The notes under the pieces are model-generated. The model made no database searches. It was given only the letters and a program-made list of their open reading frames with translations, and was not told where the DNA came from. Of a stretch of 64,000 nucleotides of DNA, positions 7,916 through 20,300 are shown piece by piece. Position numbers and translations under genes: made by a program. The stretch covers positions 1,130,212 through 1,194,211 of the forward strand of contig NZ_SJPT01000001.1 of the NCBI RefSeq assembly GCF_007860095.1, in the 5' to 3' direction. Origin of the DNA: Novipirellula galeiformis (GTDB lineage: Bacteria > Planctomycetota > Planctomycetia > Pirellulales > Pirellulaceae). The stretch's first letter is position 1, and the number at the start of each line of letters is the position of its first letter.

Positions 7916-9634
7916 TTAGGGGCGAGGCGCGGCCGCGGCTAGCACTTCCAAATCGTCGCGGCCCACTCGGGTACAAAATGTGCCCAGCGATTCGCCGTCG
8001 AGACGATTCGACTTGTAAGCCGAGAAGATCCCGATCAACTCATCCGCGACATCGGCATCCTTTACCAAGTCCTTGTAGATGTACGCCATGCGGTCGCCAA
8101 CCCAGCCACCACCGGCAAACAAGGTGTACTTGTCCTTGGCTTTTCCAACGAGCGCCAAGTCGGCGTTGTAAGGCCGCGCACATCCGTTGGGGCAACCGGT
8201 CATGCGAAGCGTAAAACGCTCTTTGTCCAGCCCGAGTTTTGCCAGCGGTTGTTCAATCGAATCGATGATGCTTGGCAGACGTCGTTCGCTTTCGGTGATT
8301 GCCAATCCACACGTGGGAAGGGCAACACAAGCTATCGACCAGCGACGGACCGTGCTGATATCTTCGGTTAACGTCGCTCGGTGTTTGCGAATGATCCCAA
8401 TCAGTTTCTCTCGGTCACCTTCTTCGATATCGGTGAAGATGATGCTTTGATTGGTGGTCATACGAAGATCGGTTTTGAACTCGTTGCAGACCGCGCGGAT
8501 CGTCGCTTTGAGCTGATGTTTTTCGTTGTCGTACAAACGGCCATTTTCAATGTTCAAGCCGTACGACCATTTGCCGTCGCCTTGTTCTTGCCAACCCATG
8601 TGGTCATCGACTTCGTGCACATCATCTTCGGTGCAATCTTTGAGCGGCTCGCCGAAGTACTCTTCGACCTTGGCTCGGAACTTGTCCATGCCCCAATCGG
8701 CAATCAAGTACTTCATCCGCGCGATTTTGCGGTCTTCGCGATTTCCATGGTCACGTTGAACCTTGACCACCGCGACGGCCACGTCGACAGCCTGTTCCGG
8801 GGTGCAGAACGCCATTCGTTTGGCGATTGCCGGGAAGGTCTTCTTGGCCGAAGGAGTAGTGCCCATGCCGCCACCGACCAACACGTTGTAGCCGATGATC
8901 TTGCCGTCACGCACAACGGCGAGGAAGCCGAGGTCTTGGGCATAGATGTCGATACAGTTGTCATCGGGAAGGGCGATGCCGACTTTGAATTTACGAGGCA
9001 AGTAAGTCGGACCGTAAAGAGGTTCGACGACTTCGCCGCTACCGCCACCTTCGAGAGTGGTTTCGCCACTCTCAGGATCGCTCACCCACAATTCGTGATA
9101 AGCGGGAGTCTGCGGTGCGAGGGCAACGACGAGCGCGTCGGTCAGGATTTGCATGTCGCGATGCACTTCATCGGTGCGTTTCGCAGGACAGCAAACGACG
9201 TTGCGATTGACGTCGCCACAGGCCGCGAGTGTCGAGAGTTGGATCTCGTTGATGCGATTGATTGTCTTTTGCAGATCGCTTTTTAACACACCATGAAGCT
9301 GCAGCGTTTGTCGCGTGGTGATCTTCAAGGTGGAGTTTCCGAGCTCGTCGCAAAGATCCAACTGAGCGAGCATCTGATCCGACGTGATGCGGCCGCCTGG
9401 GATCCGACAACGGACCATCATTGAAAATGCCTTGCCGCCACCGGTCTTCTTGGCCGCTAAGCGAACGTCACGGTCGTCCTGTTGATAGGTGCCGTGGAAT
9501 TTCAGCAGTTGCAGATTGTCTTTGTTGAATTGGTCCGTGCTTTCGCTCAATTCGACGTCAATGGTGCCCTTGAGGAAATTGCTTTCTTCTTTGATCGCTT
9601 CGTTGGCGCTAAGTTTGGGAGTGTCGGTAGACAT
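7916..9634 (-). CDS. cysI: Sulfite reductase hemoprotein beta-component
   Basis: Siroheme and [4Fe-4S] enzyme of assimilatory sulfur metabolism that reduces sulfite to sulfide in a six-electron step in the cytoplasm. The length of 572 residues is close to E. coli CysI. The duplicated NiR/SiR architecture is clear: FHGTYQQDDRD near residue 47, TTRQTLQLHG near 106, NRNVVC near 143, YLPRKFKVG near 211, then TTNQSIIF near 393. The cluster and siroheme cysteines are C436 and C442 (CVALPTC) and C481 and C485 (CPNGC). No flavoprotein CysJ is adjacent, so the electron donor may be ferredoxin or a distant reductase. It is divergent from folD. Confidence 0.94.
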   Translation of the reverse strand: MSTDTPKLSANEAIKEESNFLKGTIDVELSESTDQFNKDNLQLLKFHGTYQQDDRDVRLAAKKTGGGKAFSMMVRCRIPGGRITSDQMLAQLDLCDELGNSTLKITTRQTLQLHGVLKSDLQKTINRINEIQLSTLAACGDVNRNVVCCPAKRTDEVHRDMQILTDALVVALAPQTPAYHELWVSDPESGETTLEGGGSGEVVEPLYGPTYLPRKFKVGIALPDDNCIDIYAQDLGFLAVVRDGKIIGYNVLVGGGMGTTPSAKKTFPAIAKRMAFCTPEQAVDVAVAVVKVQRDHGNREDRKIARMKYLIADWGMDKFRAKVEEYFGEPLKDCTEDDVHEVDDHMGWQEQGDGKWSYGLNIENGRLYDNEKHQLKATIRAVCNEFKTDLRMTTNQSIIFTDIEEGDREKLIGIIRKHRATLTEDISTVRRWSIACVALPTCGLAITESERRLPSIIDSIEQPLAKLGLDKERFTLRMTGCPNGCARPYNADLALVGKAKDKYTLFAGGGWVGDRMAYIYKDLVKDADVADELIGIFSAYKSNRLDGESLGTFCTRVGRDDLEVLAAAAPRP

Positions 9635-9805
9635 CGAGACTCGAATCCTGTGAGATTTCGTTTTTCTGATTAGAGGTGCATCAGTCGGTGGGCTTTTGCA
9701 CCTCAGTGGGGTTCCGCAAGCTCTTGCGGTTTGGAGATACTATAACGATGAGACCGAAATGCCACTATGGCGATCAATTTGACTCTTTTTCCTGAGAGAA
9801 ACTGT

Positions 9806-10708
9806 ATGACGGCGGAAATACTCGACGGCAAGCGGATTGCTGCAGAGATTCGTGAGGAAGTAGCCCAAGCGGTTAAGAAGCTTCAACTTGAGCTTACTCG
9901 CAAAGTCGTCCCTTGTCTCGCAGCCGTACTGGTGGGTGAAGACCCCGCCAGTCAGGTGTATGTGCGTAACAAGCAACGCGCTTGCGAGAAAGCGGGGATC
10001 GAGGGACGGACGCACCGATTGCCTGCGGACACCAGCCAGACGCAGTTGCTCGAATTGATTGGTCAGTTGAACGAGGACGTTTCGGTTAACGGAATTTTGG
10101 TTCAGTTACCGTTACCATCCGCAGGCAATGGTGGAGCGGGATTCGACGAGCGCGCGGTCCTCGATGCGGTTGACCCCCTGAAGGACGTTGACGCATTTTC
10201 ACCCGTGAACGTCGGGCTTTTGATGCAGGGGCGGCCACGTTTTTTGCCCTGCACGCCTCACGGAATCGTGCAACTTTTGCATCGCTGTAACATTTCCGTT
10301 GCCGGAAAACATGTCGTCGTCGTTGGACGCAGCGACATTGTCGGCAAGCCCATGGCGATGATGTTGGCGCAGCGCGACGGAAGTTGTGGCCGCGAAGTCG
10401 CCAATGCCACCGTCACGATCGCCCACAGCCGCACGGCCAACCTAGCCGAAGTTTGCCAGTCCGCAGACTGTTTGATCGCGGCCGTTGGCGTTCCCGAAAT
10501 GATCAAGGGCAACATGGTCAAACCTGGTGCCGTGGTGATTGATGTCGGAATCAACCGCGTCGGTGACAAGTTGGTTGGTGACGTCGCGTTCGCCGAAGCA
10601 GCGGAAGTCGCCTCGGCGATCACGCCGGTTCCCGGCGGCGTCGGCCCGCTGACGATCGCGATGCTGCTACACAACACCGTGCTGGCGACGCGTCTGCAAC
10701 ATGTGTGA
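9806..10708 (+). CDS. folD: Bifunctional methylenetetrahydrofolate dehydrogenase/cyclohydrolase
   Basis: Cytosolic one-carbon enzyme that converts 5,10-methylene-THF to 10-formyl-THF with NADP; 300 residues. The family start is MTAEILDGKRIAAEIR; the ATG at 9806 fits it and is preceded by GAGAG about seven bases upstream, whereas an in-frame ATG at 9767 adds unrelated residues. Visible motifs are YVRNKQRACEKAGI with the catalytic Tyr and Lys, GILVQLPLP, VVVGRSDIVGKPMA (NADP-binding) and PGGVGPLTIAML near the C-terminus. Divergent from cysI across 171 bases. Confidence 0.96.
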   Translation: MTAEILDGKRIAAEIREEVAQAVKKLQLELTRKVVPCLAAVLVGEDPASQVYVRNKQRACEKAGIEGRTHRLPADTSQTQLLELIGQLNEDVSVNGILVQLPLPSAGNGGAGFDERAVLDAVDPLKDVDAFSPVNVGLLMQGRPRFLPCTPHGIVQLLHRCNISVAGKHVVVVGRSDIVGKPMAMMLAQRDGSCGREVANATVTIAHSRTANLAEVCQSADCLIAAVGVPEMIKGNMVKPGAVVIDVGINRVGDKLVGDVAFAEAAEVASAITPVPGGVGPLTIAMLLHNTVLATRLQHV

Positions 10709-11256
10709 GACGATAAACCGCACCCGCGTCAGGGTTAAATGACATCACTCAGAGAGCCGAACGGAGGCGGAGATACAACGCGAATTTCCCCTGGCTGCAT
10801 ACCAATTTCACAGCGAATTCGAGCTGTTGCGAGGCAGCCGCTTCTCGCTGGGCACGGCCCGTTCGCCGATCACGCTGGTGGTGAAAGCGGATACTGCGGT
10901 TTTATAGATCGATGGATAGATCATTATCCCATCGGGCTTGTCCGCTTGAACGATCGACGATCATGAAGTCGGCTTCAGCGACCGCGTCCCACGAGATCGT
11001 TGGTGCTGGATTACTCGAGGCAAGCGTGGCACCCTCCACGAGGGTGATCGCGGAGGCGATTTACGGTGGATACGATCCCCGTTTCGCTCGTCGCCGCAAA
11101 CTCTCCCTACGCTGGGACCGTGTACCGCTGAACCCGCGTGCTGAGATCGCCCAGTGCTTTGAACCGAATATTGATGTTCGTCACATTTGGATGGATTAGC
11201 TCGATGTCATAAGCCGCACGGTCTCGGATTGTTGGATCTGAATGCTGTGGTCTTAC
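10709..11256. other. Gene-poor region with a possible gene remnant
   Basis: About 550 bases between folD and the end of the giant gene unit. On the plus strand, 10743-10906 gives a stop-free stretch whose translation looks protein-like (it contains REFPLAAYQFHSEFELLRGS and SPITLVVKADTAVL) but it has no start codon and opens right after a TGA. It could be the 3' end of a decayed gene. Nothing else here has recognisable features. Confidence 0.3.
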
Positions 11257-11343
11257 TTACCACTGATCCACCGTTTCGGCAGAAGCAATACCCGCCATGC
11301 ACGGCAACAAGCAAAGGCCAATGATAATGAGTTTGCGATGCAT
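11257..11343 (-). CDS. 28-residue ORF consisting of a signal peptide
   Basis: ATG at 11343, four bases after the stop of the giant gene, reading MHRKLIIIGLCLLPCMAGIA followed by SAETVDQW and TAA. The peptide has a charged start, a hydrophobic core and an ASA-type signal peptidase site, so only about six residues would remain after cleavage. The position suggests translational coupling to the giant gene. It is either the 5' remnant of a secreted-protein gene, a frameshifted gene, or a true micro-ORF. No homolog is known to me. Confidence 0.4.
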   Translation of the reverse strand: MHRKLIIIGLCLLPCMAGIASAETVDQW

Positions 11344-11347
11344 GTTT

Positions 11348-14300
11348 TTATCGTTCGCTGATCCAATCTGTGAGTGCGGCGTCAAACACGTGCGCGGATG
11401 AATTTGATGATTCGTCAGTGTCAGGAAGCCGACGTTTCCCCGTCGATAGAACCGTGTTCATTAGGTCGTCGACCGCATGGTTGTGGTCTTTGCCGAGGAT
11501 ATGATTGAACTCGTGTAGGATCGTGGTCAGTAGGTCGATGTGATCGTCCGGTACTTCGTCCACTTCGTCAACCGCGGGCGTTGGGTCGACAAACCAACCG
11601 TGGTTGGCTGCGTTGACGTCGATTTGGATGGCGTCCTCGGTAGTTGAACCGAGCAGGTTTCCGTCTAAATCAGTGATCTCGATCCGCGTGTTTTCAATTT
11701 GCTCAATTTGGGCATCGCTGATTCCCGTTGCCGCTAAACGCGAGATGGCTTCATCAACAATCGGTTGCAATTGATCGGTTGTGAGCACCGCGTGGCAGAC
11801 ATGATTGTTTGCTGTCGTAGCGGCGCGGAGATCGCTGGTTCCGACGTTCAGGGTGCTGAGGGTGATGAGTTCGACTTTGGTTTGAATGGTGCCGTTCGAA
11901 CTGGTGCTACTGCTGCGGTGATGTTGAGTTTCGCTGGCACCGACGCCGATGAACAGTCGCTCGTCGGTCGGAACGTCTTCGACAACGATGCGAGTCGCTG
12001 TTGATGATACCGTCTGTTCGGCAATTTCCTCATTGTCGCCTTGGCCAGGAGCATTCTCGATTTGAACGAAGCCAAAGATTCCATCGACCGAAAGCTGTGG
12101 TTCCCAAGAGATCTCCAGGTTCGGATCGCTCGCGGAAATTGTGGCACCGGGTGTGGGGCTTGTCACCACAGGAGCGTCGGGCAGTGATGCATCTAGCAAA
12201 TCGCTGATGTTAAAGGTGACAGTGAATTGTCGATCGATCGTGCCGTCGTCTTCGTAATCGACGTCAACCGTGTACGTTCCATTGTTGGCAGCGATAAGTT
12301 CGGCAAGGGTGTCAAACTGGTGCTCGAGGAAAACGTGGGCTGCTTCTTCGTTGTCGCTTTCAACGCCGCCGCCGGGTCGCGTGACGCTGATCGTCGACGC
12401 ACCGGTGATGTTGGGGCCGTAAGCGGAAAACTCAATGTTGTTCAGATAGAAGTCGTCGCCACCGTCCATTTCAACGCGATAAACCTCCATCTCGGCTTCA
12501 CCAGCAAGATGGTTGGGATGCCAATCTACTTGTGATGCGGACATGTCGTAGCCGAGAACGATATGCGATCCGGCTGCGGTCGCGCGGATGTCCAGTTCCG
12601 AGTCCGAAGGACGACGGGCGAGTGTTTCCAGCGTTTGCCACGAACTACCATCAAATTGATAGGCAACCAAATGATTTGCGATCTCGCTGGTTGTGTTCCA
12701 ATCGTTCCCAAGCAGCGTCGCGTCGTACTTGAGCGAAAGGTCGGCGTGATCGAATGCGACGGCGTTGCCTGCCGCGTCGTCGACGATGAACTCCCATGAC
12801 TGAACGACGTCGAACCCGCTTGGCTGTTGCACGGTGCTGCGTAGATCGAGGGTCGCATCAAAATCGCCGTAAGCGACATATTGCCATTCCGCGCCCGTAA
12901 AGACTTGATATTCGAACTTGAAGTTTGCCTGATTGGCCAGCCCTTCAACGACGAAGTCCACACCGCCGACGGCATCGTTGCCACCGCCGAACGCACCGGA
13001 TGGCTCAGCGGGGCTGATCGCTTTCACATGATCGTCGATCTCGATTGTTGTGACCGAGAGGGTGGAGAGGCCGAATGTGACGTTGGCCACATCACTGCCG
13101 CCGGTTTGCTCGACGCGAGAAGGCAGCTGATGACTAGGCGCGGCGATGATGTTCAGCTCGAGACCCGTCGGCAACGCTGGCGTCGTCAGGCTTGCTGCAC
13201 CTTCAAAGTTGGTCTCAAAGAACCAGACGTCCAGGTCCCCGTTACCGACTTCGACAAACACTTCGTCGGCAGTGGGATGTTCAGGCAAGGTGATCGTCAA
13301 TTCGCGATTGTCCGCAGTGAGGACGGCCCCGTCAGCGGGCGTCGTCGGCGAGATTGCGGCGGGGAACATTGACGCGATGATCGCCGCCGTATCGAGCTGG
13401 ATTGTGATGGTCTCGTCGATCGAGTCATCACCATCGAAGTCGAATTCAAACAGGAAGTTGCCGTCTAGCAACGCGACGAAATCGGTCAGCGATTGGTCTT
13501 CTTCGGCATCGATGCCAATCCACTCATCGCCGCCGCCCATGCCATGCACTCGCGGTTCCGAATCCATGGGCGTCGTTACGTACAAGACTGTCTGATAGTC
13601 GGCTCGATCGTCGAGCGTATCGATTTCAATGTTAAAGGCAATGAAAGACTCGCCACTAAATTCACCTTGAACGAAACCAAACTCAATATCCGCGATTGCT
13701 GCGGTCTCGGCGGGCTCCACCGAGGCTTCCGTTCCTCGGACCTCCACTTCATCGATGACCACGATCGCGTTCGGGTTGCCGACGGCGAGGATCGCGTAAA
13801 CCGAATTGGTAAAGGCCGCTACATTGAATCCATTGAGCTGGCTGTTGGGGATCAAGCCGCTATCGAGTTCGTTGTCGCCCTGCTTGGCTCTGATTTGCAC
13901 GCCCGAAGATTCGATCGACAGAGTCAGTTCCACTGGTTGCGTGGAATCGTAGCCGGAAAGCTGCAATCCCGAGTAGTAAGAATCGTCATCAGGAGAGCTG
14001 AGTTTGATCTGTCCATCGGAGTGGAAATCGAGGCCGACCCCCGCGCTGGATTCGAGTTCGATGAAGCCAACGTAGGTGTTTGCTCCCGCTGATAGACTAT
14101 CGAGGGTAACGCTGAACGTTGCCGGGCCGCCGGGCAGATCGATCGCGGTTTCGGGATAGGCGATGGTCGTCCAGTCGTCATCGGTCGCGCCGGCGAGCAT
14201 CGTCAAGCTCGATCCCGCCTCCACAATCGACCCGCCGTTTTCGAGCACGGTCCAGCTTTCAGGCACGCCGCCGGTACCATTACTGAAATCGTCATCGATC

Positions 14301-17300
14301 AGTACTGCTAGATCATCCTGTATGGCGATCGTGAATGAAGATGTACCAATCGAGTTGGTGAAGAACGACAAGTTAACGAGTCCATCGGTGCTGGCCGTTA
14401 TCGCTAGATCGTCGCGGCGGAAGTTGGCTTGCACGCTAGCGAGAAGAGGCTGGTCGGTCGGAAGTGAGTCGGTGGTGACACTCGTTGCGGTGCCTGCTAG
14501 TTGCGGTTGCGCCCACCAAATCTCGTCCAAGTTTTCGATGCCGGCTCCTTCAACTAAATTCGCTGAAACATAAATGCTCTCCGCACCACTGATCTCGTTC
14601 CAAGCGATCGTGGGCGTCGTGTCATCGATCTCCCCACTGGGGCTGGCCACGACCGGGTAACTAGGGAACGAGTCCGCAGTAAAGCCTTCAAGATTGACGT
14701 CGATCGTGAAGGTTTCCTCGTAGGCACCATCACCGTCGTGGTCGATTCCAAATTCATGAATACCGTCGTGGGCATCCATGAATTCGGAAAACGAGGTGTA
14801 ATGGAAGCCAGCGGCTTGATGTTCCCCATCAACGTCCGGACGCATGAACTCCGTATCGTCCACTCGCTTCAAGTCAATTCGCGTCGCGTCGGTATGATTC
14901 GATCCCGAAGCGTTCAGGTCAAAGTAGCTCAAGTAGACCACTTGTCCGTTGATGTCAGCCTTGCCGATCTCCAGGATCACGTCCGCTAGTATCGGTTGGG
15001 ATGCATCGTTAACCGTAATCGTGATGTTCTCGCTGTCCGTGGTGGTACCATCGTTGACAATGACATCGAATGTGAACGAACTGCCGCCATCGGTCTCACT
15101 TGGCGTCCACTCGAACACGCTCGCTGACGAGATGTGAGCGGAGTCTGGTGCATTCTGGCTGAGACTGAATGACAGCGTGTCGGCTGGCAGGTCTGCATCG
15201 GTTGCTGTGACCGCAAACGTTAACAATTGGCCCTCGTCAACGCTGTGGTGGCCGATTGCGTCGAGGACGGGTGGATCGTTGACTTCGGCGATCGTCCATG
15301 TGATTGTTTCATAGTCGTTGGCTTGACCATCGGAGACGACGACGTTGAAGGTGAACACACCCTGCTGATCTTCACTGGGAGTCCAAGAGAACTCACCACC
15401 GGTGGTGATCGCAGCACCGTCAGGCACGTTGCCATCCAGGCTGAAGGTCAGCGTATCGGAGGGGAGATCGCTGTCGGTTGCTGCCGCGGTAAACGAGAGG
15501 AGTTCGTTTTCGTTGCTGGTCTGGTCGCCGATTGCGTCGAGGACGGGTGGATCGTTGACTTCGGCGATCGTCCATGTGATTGTTTCATAGTCGTTGGCTT
15601 GACCATCGGAGACCACGACGTTGAAGGTGAAAGCACCCTGTTGATCTTCACTGGGAGTCCAAGAGAACTCGCCACCGCTAGTGATCGCAGCACCGTCAGG
15701 CACGTTTCCGGTCAGGCTGAAGGTCAACGTATCGAAGGGGAGATCTCCGTCGGTCGCTGTGGCGGTAAACGAGAGGAGATCATGTTCGTTGCCGCTGTGG
15801 TCGCCGATCGCATCGAGGACGGGTGGATCGTTGACTTCGGCGATCGTCCAAGTGATTGTTTCATAGTCGTTGGCTTGGCCATCGGAGACGACGACGTCGA
15901 AGGTGAAAACTCCCTGCTGATCTTCGTTAGGCGTCCAAGAGAACTCGCCATCGGTGGTGATCGCAGCACCGTCAGGCACGTTTCCGGTCAGGCTGAAGGT
16001 CAGGTCTTGGAATGGTCGATCGGGATCACCGCTGATCGCATTGAAGGTATGGAGTTGACCTTCGCTGAGCGTTTGATCGCCGATCGCGTCGAGGATGGGT
16101 GGATCGTTGACTTCCGCGATTGTCCATGTGATGGTTTCATAATCGTTGGCTTGGCCATCGGAGACCACGACGTTGAAGGTGAAAACTCCCTGTTGATCTT
16201 CACTGGGAGTCCAAGAGAACTCTCCATCGGTGGTGATCGCAGCACCGTCAGGCACGTTTCCATCCAGGCTGAAGGTCTGCGTATCGGAGGGGAGATCGCT
16301 GTCGGTTGCTGTGGCCGTGAACGAGAGGAGTTCGTGTTCGTTGCCGGCCTGGTCGCCGATCGCATCAAGGACGGGAGCATCGTTGACTTCCGCGATTGTC
16401 CAGGTGATGGTTTCATAATCGTTGGCTTGGCCATCGGAGACCACGACATTGAACACAAAGGTGCCCTGTTGGTCTTCGCTGGGCGTCCATGTGAACACGC
16501 CACCGCTGGTGATCGCCGCACCAGCAGGCACGTTGCCGTCCAGGCTGAACGTCAACGTGTCGGAGGGGAGATCGCTGTCGGTCGCTGTAGCGGTGAATGA
16601 GATGAGTTCGTGTTCGTTGCCGGTCTGGTCGGGAATCGTTGTCAGTACGGGCGAGTTGTTGACGTCGGCGACCGTCACGGTGATTGTTTCGGTTGCGGTC
16701 AAATCACCATCGGTGACGACGATATCAAATGTGTAGCTGCCGGGACCTTGTGACTCAGTGGGCGTCCAGGTGAATTCGCCACTTTGGGTGATCGCAGCGC
16801 CGGCGGCCGCATTAGAACCCAAGCTAAACGCAAGCGTGTTGGCGGGGAGGTCAGCGTCGGTTGCCGTCGCGGTGAAGTGGAGTTGGGAACCTTCGTCAAT
16901 CGAATGATCGTCGATCGAATCGAGTACGGGGGCGGTGTTGACTTCGTTGACCGTGACCGTGATTGATTGACGATCGTCGGTGTCGCCATCCGAAACAATC
17001 ACGTCAAACACAAACGTGCCGGCTCCATGTGCCTCAGTGGGCGTCCAGCTGAACTCACCGTCGGATGTCATGCTGGCCCCGAAGTGTTGGTCGCCTTCAA
17101 GAGAGAACGTCAGTTCGTCTGACGCGGTCTCCTCGTCCGTGGCTGTCGCGGCAAATCTCAGTGTTTGCAACTCATCAACGGTTTGATTGGAAAGCGTCGC
17201 CAGTACCGGTGAATCGTTGACCGGATCAACGGTGATCGTGATCGTTTGCGACGGAGATGCATCAATCCCCGTATTGTCGGTGCCGCCATTGTCACGCAGT

Positions 17301-20300
17301 GTTACCAGCATGGTTGCGGTGCCGTGCGCGTTGTCGGCAGACGTGAAGGTTAAGTTGCCATTTGCGTCAATCGTCGGTGCGGTCGCGAACAGGGCCGCGT
17401 TGGAGTTGTTGGTGATCTCAAACGTCAACGTCTGCGAGGACTCATCCGCCGGGCCCGTTGAGAGTTCACTGGCGAAACCGGTTACGGTTTGCGTTCCTGC
17501 ATCTTCATCCACCGTCACGGTTGTGTGCTCCAGCGTGAAGGAAGGGGCATCGTTGACGGGAGGTGCCACCGTGATCACAAAGGTTTGCGAGGGCGAGGTG
17601 TCAACGCCGCCATGATCTGTTCCACCATCATCGTGAAGGACAACCGTGATGGTTGCGGTGCCTGTTAGATCATCGGCAGGTGTGTAAGTCAGTTCGCCCG
17701 CTGAGTTGATCGTGGGCGGTACGGCGAATAGATTTGCGTTGGTGTTGCCGGTGACTTCGAAAGTTAACGTTTGCCCCGATTCATCGGCTGGACCGGGTGA
17801 TAGGTTGGTAGCGAAACTAGAAAGGGTCTGTGTCCCGCTGTCTTCGGGAACGCTGGCGGGATCTGCCGAAATCGTGAACGAAGGTGCGTCGTTGACAGGC
17901 ACCACTTCAATTGTGAATGTTTGCGTTTCAGAGGTATCCATGCCTCCGTCCGTTGTCCCGCCGTCATCACTAAGGTTGACGGTGATGTTGGCGGTCCCGA
18001 GGGCACCGTCTGCAAGTGTGTAGGTCAGATTGCCGGTTGCGTCGAGTTGCGGCAAGACAGCAAAGATCGCTTCGTTGTCGTTGGAGAGAATTGTGAACGC
18101 GACGACTTGATCGGATTCTGTGGGGTCTGGTCCGGGAGTCACGTCGGTAGCGAAGGCGGTGATGGATTGCGGCCCACCGTCTTCCAAGGTGGTATGAACC
18201 AAGGACGGCAAGATGAACTCGGGGGCGTCATTGACCGGTGTGGTTGCCTTGAGTCCTGTGTTGCCCGTGATGTTGAACTTCACTGTCGCAGTGGTGTCGG
18301 CGTTGAAACCGGCATTGTTCAGCTTCACCGTGCCACCATTGTTGCCGGTGATCGTCACTGCCGCTTCGTCAGAACCTTGAAGGGTAAGTTCACTGTTTTC
18401 ATCAAACGCAATCGTCGAGGCAGCGGTGTTCAGAATTTCCAACAGCGAGCCGCCGTCCTGGTCGATGTCCAGGTCGTCGAACTGGAATGAGGCGGTACCT
18501 CCATCGATCTGAATCGCCGTTCCGGCATTGGTTTGGCCATCGGCACTTCCGATATCAGTGCTCTTGATCGTGATCGTCCCCGTGACGTTTCGAAGTCGAA
18601 TGCCTTCGTTGTCATTCGTACCGCCACTGGTCACGATGATGGTGAATTCAATGACCAAATCACCCGCGTTGTCGCCCGCGATCCCAGCACTGGCGACCGG
18701 GTCCAAGGTCACGCCACCAATCGTGTTGCCCGTTGCGACGGTGAGCACGTCACCGGTCGTATTGGTAATCGTGGGCGAAATCGCGTTGATGGCAGGTAAA
18801 GCGTCACTGCCTGCGGGAACGGTGATGTCGATACCCGCGAGGTAGGCTTCCAGTGTCGTCCCGGCGAGTCCCGAGCCGATGAAGACTTGGTCATCTTCGA
18901 GATGAAAGCCGCCGTCGTTATGGACTCCATAAGTGACATCATAGGGAGTCACCGTGCCGACGACAAAAATAATGTCGCCCGAAGCGTCCGCGTCGGGATC
19001 CGTTTCAACGTTGTTCAGGGCGGTAAAGTTTTGAAAGGGTAAGGCCAGCGAACCGTCACCACCGGGCGCCGCCGAATTGTCGACGACCCAGAGTGATTGA
19101 TCGATCGAAATCGTCGCGGTTTGTTGATGCGTCGCACCGTCGGAGTCGGCGATGGTGAACAGAAACGTCGTCGTCCCTTCGAAACCGGTTTGAGGGACAT
19201 AACGGAACGTTTCGGCCACGTTGTCAAAGGTGAGAGTGCCCACACCGGTCGTGGAATCAATGGATTCAACCGAGAGCACGTCATCCCCTACGTCGGTGGC
19301 GCCGGCGAGCAATGTCGACCAAGCTCGCGAGAGTGGCACGTTCCCGAGCGCGTTGATGGTTTGTGCGGCGGCCACAGGAGCCACGTTGTTGACCACTAAA
19401 GCGAACGTGGCAGTGGTGGCTGCTGTGTCATTGTCGGTCGCGGTGATGGTCACCGTTTGGCTTTCGTCCGGTCCATCGGTGCTGTCGTACGACCATGACC
19501 AGGTTCCGTCATTGTTGTCCGTGATCGTGCCGAAGTCGGCAGTCAGTGTGACGGTATCACCGCTCGCATCCGAGTAAGTGCCGGTGTTGGTTGCCGTTTG
19601 ACCTTCGTCGACCGTCACGGTGGCGTTGTTCGCTGCGACGATGGGGGCGACGTTGTTGACGATCAAGCCGAATGTGGTCGTTGTCGCGACGGAATCGCTA
19701 TCGGTGGCGGTGATGGTGACCGTTTGACTCTCGGTTGGGCCATCGGTGCTGTCGAACGACCATGACCATGTGCCATTGAGATTGTCCGTGATAGTCCCGA
19801 CCGAAGCTGAGAGAGTCACCGTGTCGTCACCGCCGTCGCTGAACGCTCCCGTGTTGTTCGCGGTGACGCCTTCGTTGACCGTGACGGATGAATTATCGGC
19901 TGCCACGATTGGAGCGGCGTTGCTAACGGTGACCGAGTGTGTTCCGGCGGTATGCGTGCCATCTTCATCAATGACCGACACGGTGACTGTGTAGTCGTTC
20001 GGACCATCGGCATAGGTATGTGTTTTGAGTCCCGCCGTGCCAGGCGTTTCGAGTGGGGTGCCGTCGCCCCAATCGATGGTGTAGCCGGTGACCGTATCGT
20101 CGCCTGGATCGGTCACACTACCGAGGGTCAGCTCGTAAAGAATTCCTTCAACGGCGCTCCCACTGCCGGTCAAGGCAATGGTCGGTGCGACGTTGGTGAC
20201 GGTGAATTGAAACGTCACGTCGTTGCTCGCCGCCATTGCGTCCGTCGCGGTGATCGTAATCGCACGCATTGCCGCGTCATCGGTCGTCGCTAGCGACCAC

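Noticed and set aside
8381-9286. 301-codon open frame on the plus strand opposite cysI
   Set aside because: Antisense to a clear, full-length sulfite reductase gene with all cysteine ligands; codon-bias shadow.
15227-16600. 457-codon open frame on the plus strand opposite the repeats of the giant gene
   Set aside because: It is the antisense shadow of the repeated minus-strand coding sequence; its own repeats follow the 276-bp period, and it has no family features.
15246-16640. Could the regular repeats be a CRISPR array?
   Set aside because: The 276-bp units are contiguous coding sequence without alternating short repeats and unique spacers.
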